From contig CAWFGG010000008.1 of NCBI GenBank assembly GCA_963815325.1, forward strand, positions 157,429-221,428: DNA of 64,000 nucleotides. Direction: 5' to 3'. The notes beneath the pieces are model-generated. The model saw nothing but the letters and a program-made list of their open reading frames with translations. It was not told where the DNA came from and ran no database searches. Position numbers and translations under genes: made by a program. Source of the stretch: JABDII01 sp963815325 (lineage in GTDB: Bacteria > Gemmatimonadota > Gemmatimonadetes > Gemmatimonadales > GWC2-71-9). Shown piece after piece: positions 26,238-34,783 of the stretch (position 1 is its first letter; the number at the start of each line of letters is the position of its first letter).

Positions 26238-26309
26238 AACTCGTACTCAATCCGTGCCGTTGCGTGAATAGTGCGGTCCATGCTCATGTGTTGGCTGAAA
26301 GATACCCGC

Positions 26310-26519
26310 TCAGCCACCACCCACGAAGTGGACCACCTCGACCGTGTCGCCGTTGGTAAGCCATGTTTCCGCGAGGCGGGGGCGACGAATGATCTCGCGG
26401 TTCAGTTCCACGATAACGGCCCGCGGATCGAGGTCGAGATGCTGGAGGAGATCCGTCAACGTGGCCGGATACGGAATCATGCGGCTCTCGCCGTTCACGG
26501 TGATCACTAGTTCACTCAT
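26310..26519 (-). CDS. thiS: Sulfur carrier protein
   Basis: A 69-residue ubiquitin-like protein with the C-terminal VHFVGGG tail that is adenylated and thiocarboxylated to carry sulfur for thiazole synthesis. IPYPATLTDLLQHL and AVIVELNREII match the family. The ATG at 26519 overlaps the thiE stop by one base (TGATG). The open frame extends upstream into thiE, but the extra residues are not ThiS-like. The adenylyltransferase ThiF is not in the window. Confidence 0.94.
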   Translation of the reverse strand: MSELVITVNGESRMIPYPATLTDLLQHLDLDPRAVIVELNREIIRRPRLAETWLTNGDTVEVVHFVGGG

Positions 26520-27139
26520 CAGGCGTCCGCCCATGGTTCGAGCAACGCCACGGTTGCGGCGGCGGCGTCGTCCGTGTGCCATACCGCCGAAATAGCCGCG
26601 ACCCCATAAGCGCCGGCATCGCGCAGCTGTCGGACGCGTGCGGCGGTGATCCCGCCGATGGCGATGACGGGGATGCCGAGCCGCGCCGTTTGCTCGATGA
26701 GGGCCTTTCCCGCGGCCGGCCGGCCGGGATGGGTCGGTGTCTCGAAGATGGTGCCAACCATCAGGAAGTCGGCGCCCTCACCAACGGCCTGCTCGGCCTC
26801 CGTGACCGTGTGAACCGAGCGTCCAATCCATCCTTCGATCATGACCATGCGGGCGTCCGCGGGGGCCAGATCCTGTTGGCCGAGCTGCACGCCGTGCGCA
26901 CCCACCGCGCGGGCAATGTCGGGTCGCCCGTTGACGAGGACGGCGGCTTCCGGCGCCGCGGCATGGGCCATCATGCGCTCGGCGAGGGTGGTGAGCGCCG
27001 CTCCGCTCAGGCTCCGGTCTCGCGCGTGAAGCGCGACGGCGGCGCCCGCCGAGGCAATGGCGGCGAGGCGCACGCCAAACGCAGGATCCGCGATGACCTG
27101 GGCGTCGGTGATCGCGTGGAGTCGGGGCAGCGGTCTCAT
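26519..27139 (-). CDS. thiE: Thiamine phosphate synthase
   Basis: ThiE joins HMP pyrophosphate and thiazole phosphate to give thiamine phosphate. The 206-residue TIM-barrel protein has LHAITD at the start, AVALHARD, VLVNGRPDIARAVGAHGVQL, FLMVGTIFETPTHPG and IPVIAIGGI. All are characteristic. The family's conserved K/R in the xQLR..D region is present as ALHARDRSL. The ATG at 27139 overlaps the fmt stop (ATGA). A few positions are divergent, so a TenI-like regulator is a remote alternative. Confidence 0.88.
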   Translation of the reverse strand: MRPLPRLHAITDAQVIADPAFGVRLAAIASAGAAVALHARDRSLSGAALTTLAERMMAHAAAPEAAVLVNGRPDIARAVGAHGVQLGQQDLAPADARMVMIEGWIGRSVHTVTEAEQAVGEGADFLMVGTIFETPTHPGRPAAGKALIEQTARLGIPVIAIGGITAARVRQLRDAGAYGVAAISAVWHTDDAAAATVALLEPWADA

Positions 27140-28062
27140 TCGAATCGTTGACCGGCTTCGATCCCGCGGCCCCGAACCCACTCCGCCACCGAGAGCGGCT
27201 TCTTACCTGCGGGCTGGACCATCCGCAACTCGAGTGCCCCTGAGCCGCAGGCCACTGTGAGGAGATCACCGGCAGCCAATACGGTGCCGGGCGCAGCCCC
27301 ACCGTTTTCCACCGCGCGTCCCTCGAACAGCTTGACCATCTGTCCGTCGAGCGACGTCCACGCCCCCGGCGCCGGATCGAACGCTCGTACCTGCCGTGCC
27401 AATTGAGGGGCGGCGGCGGTCCAGTCCAGGTGAGCCATCGTGCGGGTGATTTTCGGAGCATAGCTCGCGGCTGCATCGTCTTGAGGCTCAGGTGTGGCGG
27501 TTCCCTCCGCCAGCTGCTCCACTGCCTGCAGTACTGCGGTGGCACCGAGTTCGGCCAAGCGCGCATTGAGCGTACCGAAGGTCTCCCCGGGTGCGATCGG
27601 GGTCTCGAGAGTCAAGAGGACCGGACCGGTGTCGAGTCCCTCTTCCATTTGCATGATGCTGACACCGGTCGAGTCGTCGCCGGCCAGGATGGCCGCGTGA
27701 ATGGGCGCGGCTCCGCGCCACCGCGGCAGGACCGACGCATGGACGTTGATCATGCCCAACGCGGGGATGGCCAGGATCTCAGGGCGCAGAATATGCCCGT
27801 AGGCCACGACCACGCCCATGTCCGGCGCCAGCCGCCGAAGTTGTGCCGCAAACAGGTCGCCCACGGGCCGCTCTGGCTGGAGGACCGGCAGGTTCAGGTG
27901 CTGGGCGGCGATCTTCGCGGCAGGGGGAACCAGTCGTGAGCGCGACCGCCCCTGTGGCCGATCGGGTTGGGTCACGACGCCGGTGATATCGTGCTCCGCG
28001 TGGTGCAGGGCGCGGAGCGAGGGAACCGCGAATTCAGGGGTGCCGAAAAAGATGAGACGCAT
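27136..28062 (-). CDS. fmt: Methionyl-tRNA formyltransferase
   Basis: Fmt formylates initiator Met-tRNA using 10-formyl-THF. The 308-residue product has RLIFFGTPEFAVPSL at the start. The catalytic region is MINVHASVLPRWRGAAPIH, with GVSIMQMEEGLDTGPVL after it, and the C-terminal OB-fold is present. It begins at the def stop (TGATG, one shared base), so def and fmt are translationally coupled, as in many bacteria. Confidence 0.96.
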   Translation of the reverse strand: MRLIFFGTPEFAVPSLRALHHAEHDITGVVTQPDRPQGRSRSRLVPPAAKIAAQHLNLPVLQPERPVGDLFAAQLRRLAPDMGVVVAYGHILRPEILAIPALGMINVHASVLPRWRGAAPIHAAILAGDDSTGVSIMQMEEGLDTGPVLLTLETPIAPGETFGTLNARLAELGATAVLQAVEQLAEGTATPEPQDDAAASYAPKITRTMAHLDWTAAAPQLARQVRAFDPAPGAWTSLDGQMVKLFEGRAVENGGAAPGTVLAAGDLLTVACGSGALELRMVQPAGKKPLSVAEWVRGRGIEAGQRFE

Positions 28063-28595
28063 CAGGCCTTCGCGTCGGACGCCGCTCCGATCTCCTTGAT
28101 ATGACCGGCGCCTTTGCGCGCCTTACGCCATCGCGTGACCAGCAGCTTGCGTTTGAGTGGGCTCAGGCGATCGACGAAGAGAATCCCATCGAGGTGATCG
28201 ATCTCGTGTTGGATGACCCGCGCCTTGAACCCGTCGGCCTCGAACCGGAACGGGCGACCATCGCGGTCGAGCGCCTCCACGGTCACCGTCGCGGATCGCG
28301 TCACGTCGGCATAGAGATCCGGGATCGAGAGACACCCTTCCTCGGCTGTATCCTCGCCGGCCTGATCCACGATCACGGGGTTGACCATCGCGAAGCGGTG
28401 TCCGTCGGCATCCACCACCGTCACGCGGCTGGTGACTCCGACCTGGTTGGCGGCCAGCCCAACGCCCTTCGCGGCGTCCATGGTTTCGAACAGATCGTCG
28501 ATAAGGGCACGAGTCTCGTCATCGACGGTGGCAATCTCCGTGCTCTTCTCCCGCAGCGGTGGGGACCCCAACAGGTGGAGGGGACGGAGTGGCAT
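28062..28595 (-). CDS. def: Peptide deformylase
   Basis: Def removes the formyl group from nascent proteins. The 177-residue metalloenzyme has the three signature motifs GVGLAANQVG, EEGCLSIP and QHEIDHLDG, with the cysteine and two histidines that bind Fe2+. It shares one base with yajC upstream and one with fmt downstream. Confidence 0.97.
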   Translation of the reverse strand: MPLRPLHLLGSPPLREKSTEIATVDDETRALIDDLFETMDAAKGVGLAANQVGVTSRVTVVDADGHRFAMVNPVIVDQAGEDTAEEGCLSIPDLYADVTRSATVTVEALDRDGRPFRFEADGFKARVIQHEIDHLDGILFVDRLSPLKRKLLVTRWRKARKGAGHIKEIGAASDAKA

Positions 28596-28927
28596 TAGCG
28601 CTTGAGGTTGGCCTCGGGGCCCGCCGCATCGCCGACCTGTACGATTCGGCGACGGTGGACCACGACGGACGCCGAGCCGGTTTGGACGGTAATGTGATCG
28701 TCCTTGATCTCCTTCACCGTTCCCAGAAGCCCCCCGCTGGTCATGACCTCGTCGCCGCGCTTCAAGTTCGTGAGCACCTCATCGTGTCGCTTCCGCGCTT
28801 GGGATTGCGGGCGAATGATGAGGAAGTAGAACACGAGCGCGATGAGGCCAAGCTGCATCATGAGCACCGTCAGGCCACCACCCTGTCCCTGCGGAGCCGG
28901 CATCAAGCTGAGTACAAGAGCGTTCAC
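28595..28927 (-). CDS. yajC: Preprotein translocase accessory subunit
   Basis: A small inner-membrane protein with one hydrophobic helix (MMQLGLIALVFYFLIIRPQ) followed by the YajC pattern RPQSQARKRHDE and a beta-rich KRGDEVMTSGGLLGTV. YajC associates with SecDF. I chose the GTG at 28927, which overlaps the tgt stop as GTGA and gives 110 residues; an ATG further in would also leave the helix intact. secD and secF do not follow here, which is the usual order elsewhere. Confidence 0.92.
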   Translation of the reverse strand: MNALVLSLMPAPQGQGGGLTVLMMQLGLIALVFYFLIIRPQSQARKRHDEVLTNLKRGDEVMTSGGLLGTVKEIKDDHITVQTGSASVVVHRRRIVQVGDAAGPEANLKR

Positions 28928-30054
28928 TCGTTTCCTCTCGCGTAATAGCGTTCGAGCCAATTCCGACTCCAACCAGCGAAACTTCCATCCAGGATCCGGG
29001 CCCGTGCCTGCTCAGCCAGTCGGATAGCGAAGCGGACGTTATGGATCGAGACCAGCCGCAGGCCCAGCATGTCTTCGGCCATGAACAAGTGACGGAGGTA
29101 GGCACGTGAAAAGCGCGCACAGGTCTCGCAGTCGCATTCCGGATCGATCGGCTCCCGTGCGGTGCGATGCCGGGCCGCCCCGATATTGAGCGCGCCGGAG
29201 ACCGTCCACGCGCTGCCGTGGCGTCCGTTCCGAGTCGCGGCAACGCAATCGAAGAGGTCGATCCCGCGCGCGATTCCCTCCAGCAGGTCCGGCGGGAACC
29301 CCACCCCCATAAGATAACGGGGAAGCGTCGGAGGGAGCACCGGATGGAGCAGTTCCAACACGTGATGCATGCGAGGCTTCGGCTCCCCGACCGACAGGCC
29401 GCCGATGGCAATGCCCGACCACGGTCCGCGAGTCAACGTGTCTGTGGCGGATCGGGTGCGCAGATCATCGTGCCCGCCGCCTTGCACGATGGGCCAGAGG
29501 GTCTGCCGGCCTTGTCCGCGATCGAGCGTCGCGTGCCGGGTGGCACATCGCTCGAGCCATCGGAGGGTCCGCTCCATTCCGTCGCGGGCCGCCTCGTGCG
29601 AGCTCTGACCGGGCACCACGTGATCGAACGCCATGGCGATGTCGGCGCCGAGCGCATATTGAATTTCCACGGCCCGCTCGGGCGTGAGGAAATGGATGTC
29701 GCCATTCAACGGATTCTGGAACTCCACCCCATCCTCGGTGATCGTGCGAAGGCCCTTCAGGCTGAAGACCTGGAATCCGCCCGAGTCGGTCAGCATGGGC
29801 CGGCGCCATGTGGTGAAGTGGTGGAGTCCTCCCACGGCCTGGATCGTTGCCTCGCCGGGCCGCACATGGAGGTGGTAGGTGTTGGCCAAGATGATTTGGG
29901 CACCGGCCCGCTCGAGTTCCGAGGGATGCAGTCCACGCACTACGCCGTACGTGCCGACCGGCATGAATGCCGGAGTGTCCACGGTACCATGGGGCAGCAG
30001 TAACGATCCGGCACGCGCCGCGTCAGCGGTCGCGTGAAGGGTGAACTCAAACAT
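28924..30054 (-). CDS. tgt: tRNA-guanine transglycosylase
   Basis: Tgt exchanges G34 of GUN tRNAs for preQ1 in queuosine synthesis. The 376-residue TIM barrel has MPVGTYGVVRGL, IILANTYHLHVRPG, the catalytic region LTDSGGFQVFSL and the nucleophile loop FDCVAATRNGRHG. The zinc site is CDCETC followed by a distal histidine in YLRHLF. It lies 33 bases downstream of queA, the next enzyme of the pathway. Confidence 0.96.
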   Translation of the reverse strand: MFEFTLHATADAARAGSLLLPHGTVDTPAFMPVGTYGVVRGLHPSELERAGAQIILANTYHLHVRPGEATIQAVGGLHHFTTWRRPMLTDSGGFQVFSLKGLRTITEDGVEFQNPLNGDIHFLTPERAVEIQYALGADIAMAFDHVVPGQSSHEAARDGMERTLRWLERCATRHATLDRGQGRQTLWPIVQGGGHDDLRTRSATDTLTRGPWSGIAIGGLSVGEPKPRMHHVLELLHPVLPPTLPRYLMGVGFPPDLLEGIARGIDLFDCVAATRNGRHGSAWTVSGALNIGAARHRTAREPIDPECDCETCARFSRAYLRHLFMAEDMLGLRLVSIHNVRFAIRLAEQARARILDGSFAGWSRNWLERYYARGNE

Positions 30055-30087
30055 CGGTCGGGTCTGGTCGGCGCACGTCGTTCCTTT

Positions 30088-31140
30088 TCAGAAGATCACC
30101 ATCGCGTCGCCATAGGAATAGAACCGGTAGCGCCGGGCAATCGCATGCTGGTAGGCCTGCTTGATGAGATCGAACCCAGCGAAGGCCGACACCAGCATCA
30201 GCAAGGTGGAGCGCGGCAGGTGGAAATTGGTGACCAGGCGGTCCACTACCCTGAAATGATAGCCGGGAATGATGAGGAGGCGGGTCTCGTGACGGCCTGC
30301 TTGCACGGTTCCTGCCACCGCGGCGCTCTCGAGCGCCCGCACCACCGTGGTGCCGACGGCCCAGATCTTCGCTCCCTGCGATCGGGCGTCGGCAATGCGG
30401 GCCGCTGTCGTTGGGGGAATCTCGAACCGTTCCGAGTGCATGGCATGGTCTTTGGTGAATTCCGCCTCCACCGGTTGAAAGGTGCCGGGTCCCACCTCGA
30501 GGTCGATCCCGACGAACCCGATGCCCTTGCCCCGCAGCCGCTCCAACAGCGTCGGGGTGAAGTGGAGCCCCGCGGTCGGTGCCGCGACACTGCCCTCCCG
30601 TTCGGCGTACACGGTCTGGTACCGTGTCGCGTCGGCCGCGGTAGGCTCCCGGGCGATGTATGGCGGGAGTGGGACACGGCCAAATCGTCTCATCGCGTCG
30701 TCCGGGGTGGTCCCGTGGATCCGTACGATCCGATGGCCGCTGGGAAGTACCCGCTCGATTTCCACCCACACCTCGGCATCGAGTACCACCCGCTTCCCCG
30801 GTCGCAATGCGCTGCCGGGCTTGCCCAAGGCTACCCACGCGCTGTCTGTGGTGGGGTGGATGAGCAGGACTTCGGCCGGAGCCCCGGAGGCGCGCCTGCC
30901 GATGAGCCGGGCATGGCGGACCTTGGTGGTGTTGACGACCACGACATCGCCCGGCGGGATCAGATCCGGAAGGTGGTGAAACATGGAGTCGGCAAGCGTT
31001 CCGGTCCCGGCCCCGCCCTCGTGTCGCCTGACCACGAGCAATCGACTTGCCGCGCGATCCGGCAGGGGCTCTTGAGCGATCAGGTCCGGCGGAAGCTGGT
31101 AATCGAAGTCCGAAGTGCGGCGAGGAGGCTCAGCTGTCAA
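30088..31140 (-). CDS. queA: S-adenosylmethionine:tRNA ribosyltransferase-isomerase
   Basis: QueA transfers the ribosyl part of SAM to preQ1-modified tRNA to form epoxyqueuosine. The product has SDFDYQLPPDLIAQEP, VVVNTTKVRHARL, VAAPTAGLHFT and GTTVVRALESA, all diagnostic. No ATG is available at the right place; the TTG at 31140 gives a 350-residue protein beginning MTAEPPRRTSDFDY and overlaps the end of ruvB by 11 bases. Upstream sequence in this frame lies inside ruvB. Confidence 0.93.
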   Translation of the reverse strand: MTAEPPRRTSDFDYQLPPDLIAQEPLPDRAASRLLVVRRHEGGAGTGTLADSMFHHLPDLIPPGDVVVVNTTKVRHARLIGRRASGAPAEVLLIHPTTDSAWVALGKPGSALRPGKRVVLDAEVWVEIERVLPSGHRIVRIHGTTPDDAMRRFGRVPLPPYIAREPTAADATRYQTVYAEREGSVAAPTAGLHFTPTLLERLRGKGIGFVGIDLEVGPGTFQPVEAEFTKDHAMHSERFEIPPTTAARIADARSQGAKIWAVGTTVVRALESAAVAGTVQAGRHETRLLIIPGYHFRVVDRLVTNFHLPRSTLLMLVSAFAGFDLIKQAYQHAIARRYRFYSYGDAMVIF

Positions 31141-32158
31141 AGATGGTTGCTTGGGGCTGAGGCGGAGTGTAACCGAACCGGCGGTAGGCAAGGGCGGTGG
31201 CACGCCGCCCGCGCGGGGTACGCTCGAGGAGCCCTTGCTGGATGAGGAACGGCTCGTAGACCTCTTCGAGCGTTCCGCTGTCCTCCCCAACGGCCACGGC
31301 GATGGTATTCACGCCCACCGGGCCGCCGCCGAATTTCTCGATGATCGTCTTGAGGATCCGGGAGTCCATGTCGTCGAGCCCGAATTCATCGACGTTGAGC
31401 TGCGCCAGCGCGTCGGCCGCCACGGTTGCCGTGATGGCGCCGTCGGCACGGACTTGGGCAAAGTCCCGTACCCGGCGTAGCAAGCGGTTGGCGACTCGCG
31501 GCGTGCCCCGGCTGCGTCGCGCCAATTCGACCGCACCGGCGTCATCGATCGGGATCTCGAGAATCGACGCGGAGCGGTGGACGATACGCCGGAGGTCCTC
31601 GTCCGGGTAAAAATTCAGCCGCTCCACCAGGCCAAACCGCGCCCGCATCGGCGGCGTCAGCAGTCCGAATCGGGTCGTGGCTCCGATCAGGGTGAAGTGC
31701 TCGAGCGCCATGGGAATGGTCTGCGCGTTGGGGCCGTCGGCGATCCGGACGTCTACCCGGTAATCCTCCATGGCCGGATACAGGAATTCCTCGAGCACCG
31801 GCCGCAGCCGATGAATTTCGTCGATGAACAGCATGTCCCCCGGTCCGAGCGAGGTCAGCAGGCCCACGAGGTCACCGGGCTTCTCGAGGACCGGGCCCGA
31901 CGTCGTCCGGACCTGGACGTCCATCTCCTTGGCCATCAGGATGGCCAAGGTCGTCTTCCCGAGGCCCGGCGGCCCGAAGAACAACGTGTGATCGAGCGTG
32001 TCGCCACGCCCGCGGGCGGCCTCGATCGCGATCTGCAGCGACGCCTTGACGCGCTCCTGGCCGATGAACTCGTCCAGCCGCGACGGTCGGAGTGTCGCCT
32101 CGGCTCCCGACTCCTCGGGCAGTGCGGTGGGTGTGGTGATCTCGACTCTGGACATCAT
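31130..32158 (-). CDS. ruvB: Holliday junction branch migration helicase RuvB
   Basis: RuvB is the hexameric AAA+ motor of the RuvABC resolvasome. The product has LRPSRLDEFIGQ, Walker A FGPPGLGKTT, Walker B MLFIDEIHRL, sensor IGATTRFGLL and a winged-helix C-terminus. I start it at ATG 32158 (342 residues), overlapping the stop of the small zinc-ribbon gene as ATGATG; the frame runs further up to 32233 but those residues are not RuvB-like. Confidence 0.96.
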   Translation of the reverse strand: MMSRVEITTPTALPEESGAEATLRPSRLDEFIGQERVKASLQIAIEAARGRGDTLDHTLFFGPPGLGKTTLAILMAKEMDVQVRTTSGPVLEKPGDLVGLLTSLGPGDMLFIDEIHRLRPVLEEFLYPAMEDYRVDVRIADGPNAQTIPMALEHFTLIGATTRFGLLTPPMRARFGLVERLNFYPDEDLRRIVHRSASILEIPIDDAGAVELARRSRGTPRVANRLLRRVRDFAQVRADGAITATVAADALAQLNVDEFGLDDMDSRILKTIIEKFGGGPVGVNTIAVAVGEDSGTLEEVYEPFLIQQGLLERTPRGRRATALAYRRFGYTPPQPQATIFDS

Positions 32159-32331
32159 CCGGCGAGCGTCGCGTCCCAGCGAACCGGCCGAGATCCCGGG
32201 TGTACGAGGTGCTTGGCCTTGCATGAGACGCATCGATCGAGAAACTCACCGGTGCTCATCGGCACCAACTTTCGGTTGGTAGATCCGCATCGGGTGCAAT
32301 TCCACTCCGCTGTCGCTCCAGGAACCGTCAT
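32155..32331 (-). CDS. 58-residue zinc-ribbon protein between ruvA and ruvB
   Basis: I found this short frame by translating the gap between ruvA and ruvB. It encodes 58 residues starting MTVPGATAEWNC and has two CxxC pairs, CTRC (residues 12-15) and CVSC (35-38), spaced like a zinc ribbon. The rest is polar and basic. Its ATG overlaps the ruvA stop (ATGA) and its stop overlaps the ruvB start. The gap between ruvA and ruvB is therefore filled by one translationally coupled gene rather than being spacer. I do not recognise the family. A role with RuvAB, or in nucleic acid binding generally, is inference from position and fold. Confidence 0.78.
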   Translation of the reverse strand: MTVPGATAEWNCTRCGSTNRKLVPMSTGEFLDRCVSCKAKHLVHPGSRPVRWDATLAG

Positions 32332-32930
32332 ACGTGGCTCTTCCTCGGGTTGGTGAGTTGCTGAAGCGCGAGGCGGACGATTTGCGCGGTGTTCTCCCCA
32401 CCAGTTGTCGCGACAACCTCCCGTACGGCAGATTCGGCCGCCGCAGAGGAGTACCCCAGCGCGGTGAGCGCTCGAACGGCGGCATCCGGGCCCTGCTGGC
32501 GCGCGATCGTCGTGTCCACCCGGACGTCTTTGAACTTGTCCTGGAGCTCGAGGACCAGACGCTCGGCCTTCTTCTTGCCGATGCCGTTGACCGTGCTGAG
32601 CGCCGCGATGTCCCGATCCTGAATGCTCAGCACGGTTCGCTCGGGACCCAGTGCCGACAGCACGGCGAGCGCCAGCCGCGGGCCGAATCCGCTGGCGCCA
32701 AGGAGCCGTTGAAAGATCAGACGCTCACTGGCCTGGTCGAACCCATAGAGGGCCCACCCGTCTTCCCGGACGACGAGTTCGGTGAACAGACTGATCCGGC
32801 TGCCCAGGGCAGGCAGGCGCTCATGCACGCCGAGGGGGACGGTCACGGCATATCCGACACCGCCGTTGGTCTGGACGATCAGCGTGTCGCCGCTCCGCTC
32901 CGCGAGTGTGCCCGTGAGAGTTGCGATCAC
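32328..32930 (-). CDS. ruvA: Holliday junction DNA helicase subunit RuvA
   Basis: RuvA binds Holliday junctions as a tetramer and loads RuvB. The 200-residue product has the N-terminal OB-fold (MIATLTGTLAERSGDTL). Helix-hairpin-helix repeats follow (IAALSTVNGIGKKKAERLVLEL), and domain III is at the C-terminus (ALTALGYSSAAAESAV). Its ATG overlaps the ruvC stop (ATGA). Confidence 0.96.
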   Translation of the reverse strand: MIATLTGTLAERSGDTLIVQTNGGVGYAVTVPLGVHERLPALGSRISLFTELVVREDGWALYGFDQASERLIFQRLLGASGFGPRLALAVLSALGPERTVLSIQDRDIAALSTVNGIGKKKAERLVLELQDKFKDVRVDTTIARQQGPDAAVRALTALGYSSAAAESAVREVVATTGGENTAQIVRLALQQLTNPRKSHV

Positions 32931-33439
32931 CGGGAGCCTACCAGGGCGCGGCGTCCGGGTCTGGTACCCCCGATCCGCAGCAGATGGGTCAGGGCAAGCG
33001 CCACGCCGTCGGCCGCGTCAGCCGGGGTTGGGGCAGCCCGCAAGCGCAGGAGCTGGGCAACCATGTAACCGACTTGGGCCTTGGCCGCGCGCCCGTTGCC
33101 AACCACCGTCCGCTTGACGGTCGCCGGCGCATACTCGGCGACCGGGACCCCGGCCTGTTCCGCCGCCAGGAGAATGACGCCCCGCGCATGACCGAGCACC
33201 ACCGTGGTACGGACATTCTTGCCGTTGAAGATGCCCTCGAGTGCGACCGCGTCGGGTTGATGCTTATCCAGGAGTTCGGTCACGCCTTGGTGAATGGAAT
33301 GCAGCCGCTCGGCCAGCGAGGCCCGTGCGGTCTGTCGAAGCACACCGCACTCGGTCAGCTGCGCCTGGCGTCCCGGGTGTCCTTCGATCACGCCGTAGCC
33401 GACAACGGCGGTACCGGGATCGATGCCGAGGATCTTCAC
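32927..33439 (-). CDS. ruvC: Holliday junction resolvase RuvC
   Basis: RuvC is the endonuclease that cuts Holliday junctions. It begins KILGIDPGTAVVGYGVI with the first catalytic aspartate. It carries VALEGIFNGKN with the catalytic glutamate, and a C-terminal DAADGVALALTH with the last acidic residues. I chose the GTG at 33439, giving 170 residues, the family norm. It follows yebC after 13 bases; yebC-ruvCAB order is common in bacteria. Confidence 0.95.
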   Translation of the reverse strand: MKILGIDPGTAVVGYGVIEGHPGRQAQLTECGVLRQTARASLAERLHSIHQGVTELLDKHQPDAVALEGIFNGKNVRTTVVLGHARGVILLAAEQAGVPVAEYAPATVKRTVVGNGRAAKAQVGYMVAQLLRLRAAPTPADAADGVALALTHLLRIGGTRPGRRALVGSR

Positions 33440-33452
33440 TGCACCGGGCCGG

Positions 33453-34202
33453 TCAGCGGGAGACCTCGGCCATGGTCTCGGCGTCGATGTCGAAGTTCGA
33501 GAACACCCGGGACACGTCGTCCAGTTCTTCCAAGGCCTCGATGAGTCGAAGCAGCTGTTCCGCCTCCTTGCCTTCCACCGGTACCGTGTTCTGTGGTACC
33601 ATCGCCAGTTCGACCTCCATGGCATCGATACCCTTGATCTTGAGCCGATCTTGGACGGCATGAAGCTCGGTTGGAGAGGCCGTGACCACATACTGATCGC
33701 CGTCCCGCTGGAAGTCGTCTGCCCCGGCTTCCAGGGCAGCCTCGAGCGCCGTCTCCTCGTTGTAGGCCTCGGCGTCCAGGTAGATCAATCCCTCGCGATC
33801 GAACATCCATGCCACCGAGTTGGCGCTGCCGAGGTTGCCTCCGTTGCGGCTGAAGGCGTGCCGGACTTCCGCGACGGTCCGGTTCGGGTTGTCAGTGGTG
33901 CCTTCCACGAAGATCGCGGCGCCACCCGGGCCGTAGCCTTCATAGGCGAAGTCCTCCAGCTGAGTGCCCTCCAGCTCACCCGTTCCCTTCTTGATGGCAC
34001 GGTCGATGTTGTCGTTGGGCATGTTGACCGCCCGCGCGGCCTCCATCGCCGTGCGTAACCGCGGGTTTCCCGCCGGGTCGCCGCCGCCCGCGCGAGCCGC
34101 CACGGTGATTTCGCGGATCACTTTGGTCCAGGCCGACGCCCGCCGCTGGTCGGTGAGCGCCTTCTTGTGCTTGATTTGCTTCCACTTGCTGTGGCCGGCC
34201 AT
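33453..34202 (-). CDS. yebC: YebC/PmpR family protein (translation or transcription factor)
   Basis: The 249-residue product begins MAGHSKWKQIKHKKALTD, the invariant YebC start, and has three domains including ANSVAWMFDREGLI and FSNFDIDAETMAEV. Family members are described both as DNA-binding regulators and, more recently, as ribosome-associated factors that relieve stalling at proline stretches. The frame is open to 34313, but the ATG at 34202 gives the family start. It is first in the long minus-strand run. Confidence 0.94.
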   Translation of the reverse strand: MAGHSKWKQIKHKKALTDQRRASAWTKVIREITVAARAGGGDPAGNPRLRTAMEAARAVNMPNDNIDRAIKKGTGELEGTQLEDFAYEGYGPGGAAIFVEGTTDNPNRTVAEVRHAFSRNGGNLGSANSVAWMFDREGLIYLDAEAYNEETALEAALEAGADDFQRDGDQYVVTASPTELHAVQDRLKIKGIDAMEVELAMVPQNTVPVEGKEAEQLLRLIEALEELDDVSRVFSNFDIDAETMAEVSR

Positions 34203-34339
34203 GGCCAACTCCTTCGCCAGCATAGGTTTTGAGGTCCGGCCTATCGTGCCCGTGAACCGCCGTGAACAATAGCCGGAAGGCTCGAGAATGGGCAACGCGT
34301 CGGCTTGCGGCACCCGGATCGAGCGACTAAGCTCCTCGC

Positions 34340-34783
34340 GTGCAATACCGAACAGTCCTTTTTGCCATAACGGCGCTGGCCAGCTGCCGACCGGATGCGC
34401 GGCCGAATCAAGTCCAGATGTCGGATGCCCTTCCGATACTCCTTGTGCCCCCTGCTTCCCAGGTTGTGGGACGGTTCAGTTCCGAGGATGCCCTTCAGAT
34501 CATTTTCCGAAGCGAGTGGGATGAGGAGCGCCTAGCAGGGTACTATCGGGGGGCGCTGAGCCGGGAGCCGTGGGATCTCGTGAACGATGTGAAGGACGGA
34601 GATGGCGCCACCGTGCTTTACGCCGAGCGCGATGGGCCGCCGCTCTGGATTCGGATCCACAAGGCCGTTGGGGCTGCCGGAACCTTAGTGGAAATCTCAG
34701 GTGCCGCCACTGGTGCCACCAGCCCGCCGGCCCGCTCGAGCGCTCGCGATTCGGCCGCGGTCGATACCTCCTCGGGGGACTAG
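34340..34783 (+). CDS. Small hypothetical lipoprotein
   Basis: The 147-residue product starts at a GTG and has a short signal with lipobox-like LFAITALASC (cysteine near residue 16). About 75 residues of mixed alpha/beta sequence follow (DALQIIFRSEWDEERLAGYYRGALSR), and a serine/alanine-rich tail ends it. I do not recognise the domain. It is divergent from yebC and its stop shares the CTAG with the convergent gene on the other strand. Confidence 0.65.
   Translation: MQYRTVLFAITALASCRPDARPNQVQMSDALPILLVPPASQVVGRFSSEDALQIIFRSEWDEERLAGYYRGALSREPWDLVNDVKDGDGATVLYAERDGPPLWIRIHKAVGAAGTLVEISGAATGATSPPARSSARDSAAVDTSSGD

Noticed and set aside
26238..26309. TPP riboswitch between thiS and thiG
   Set aside because: The gap is only 72 bases and shows none of the conserved TPP riboswitch cores; thiE and thiS are coupled to fmt without a leader.
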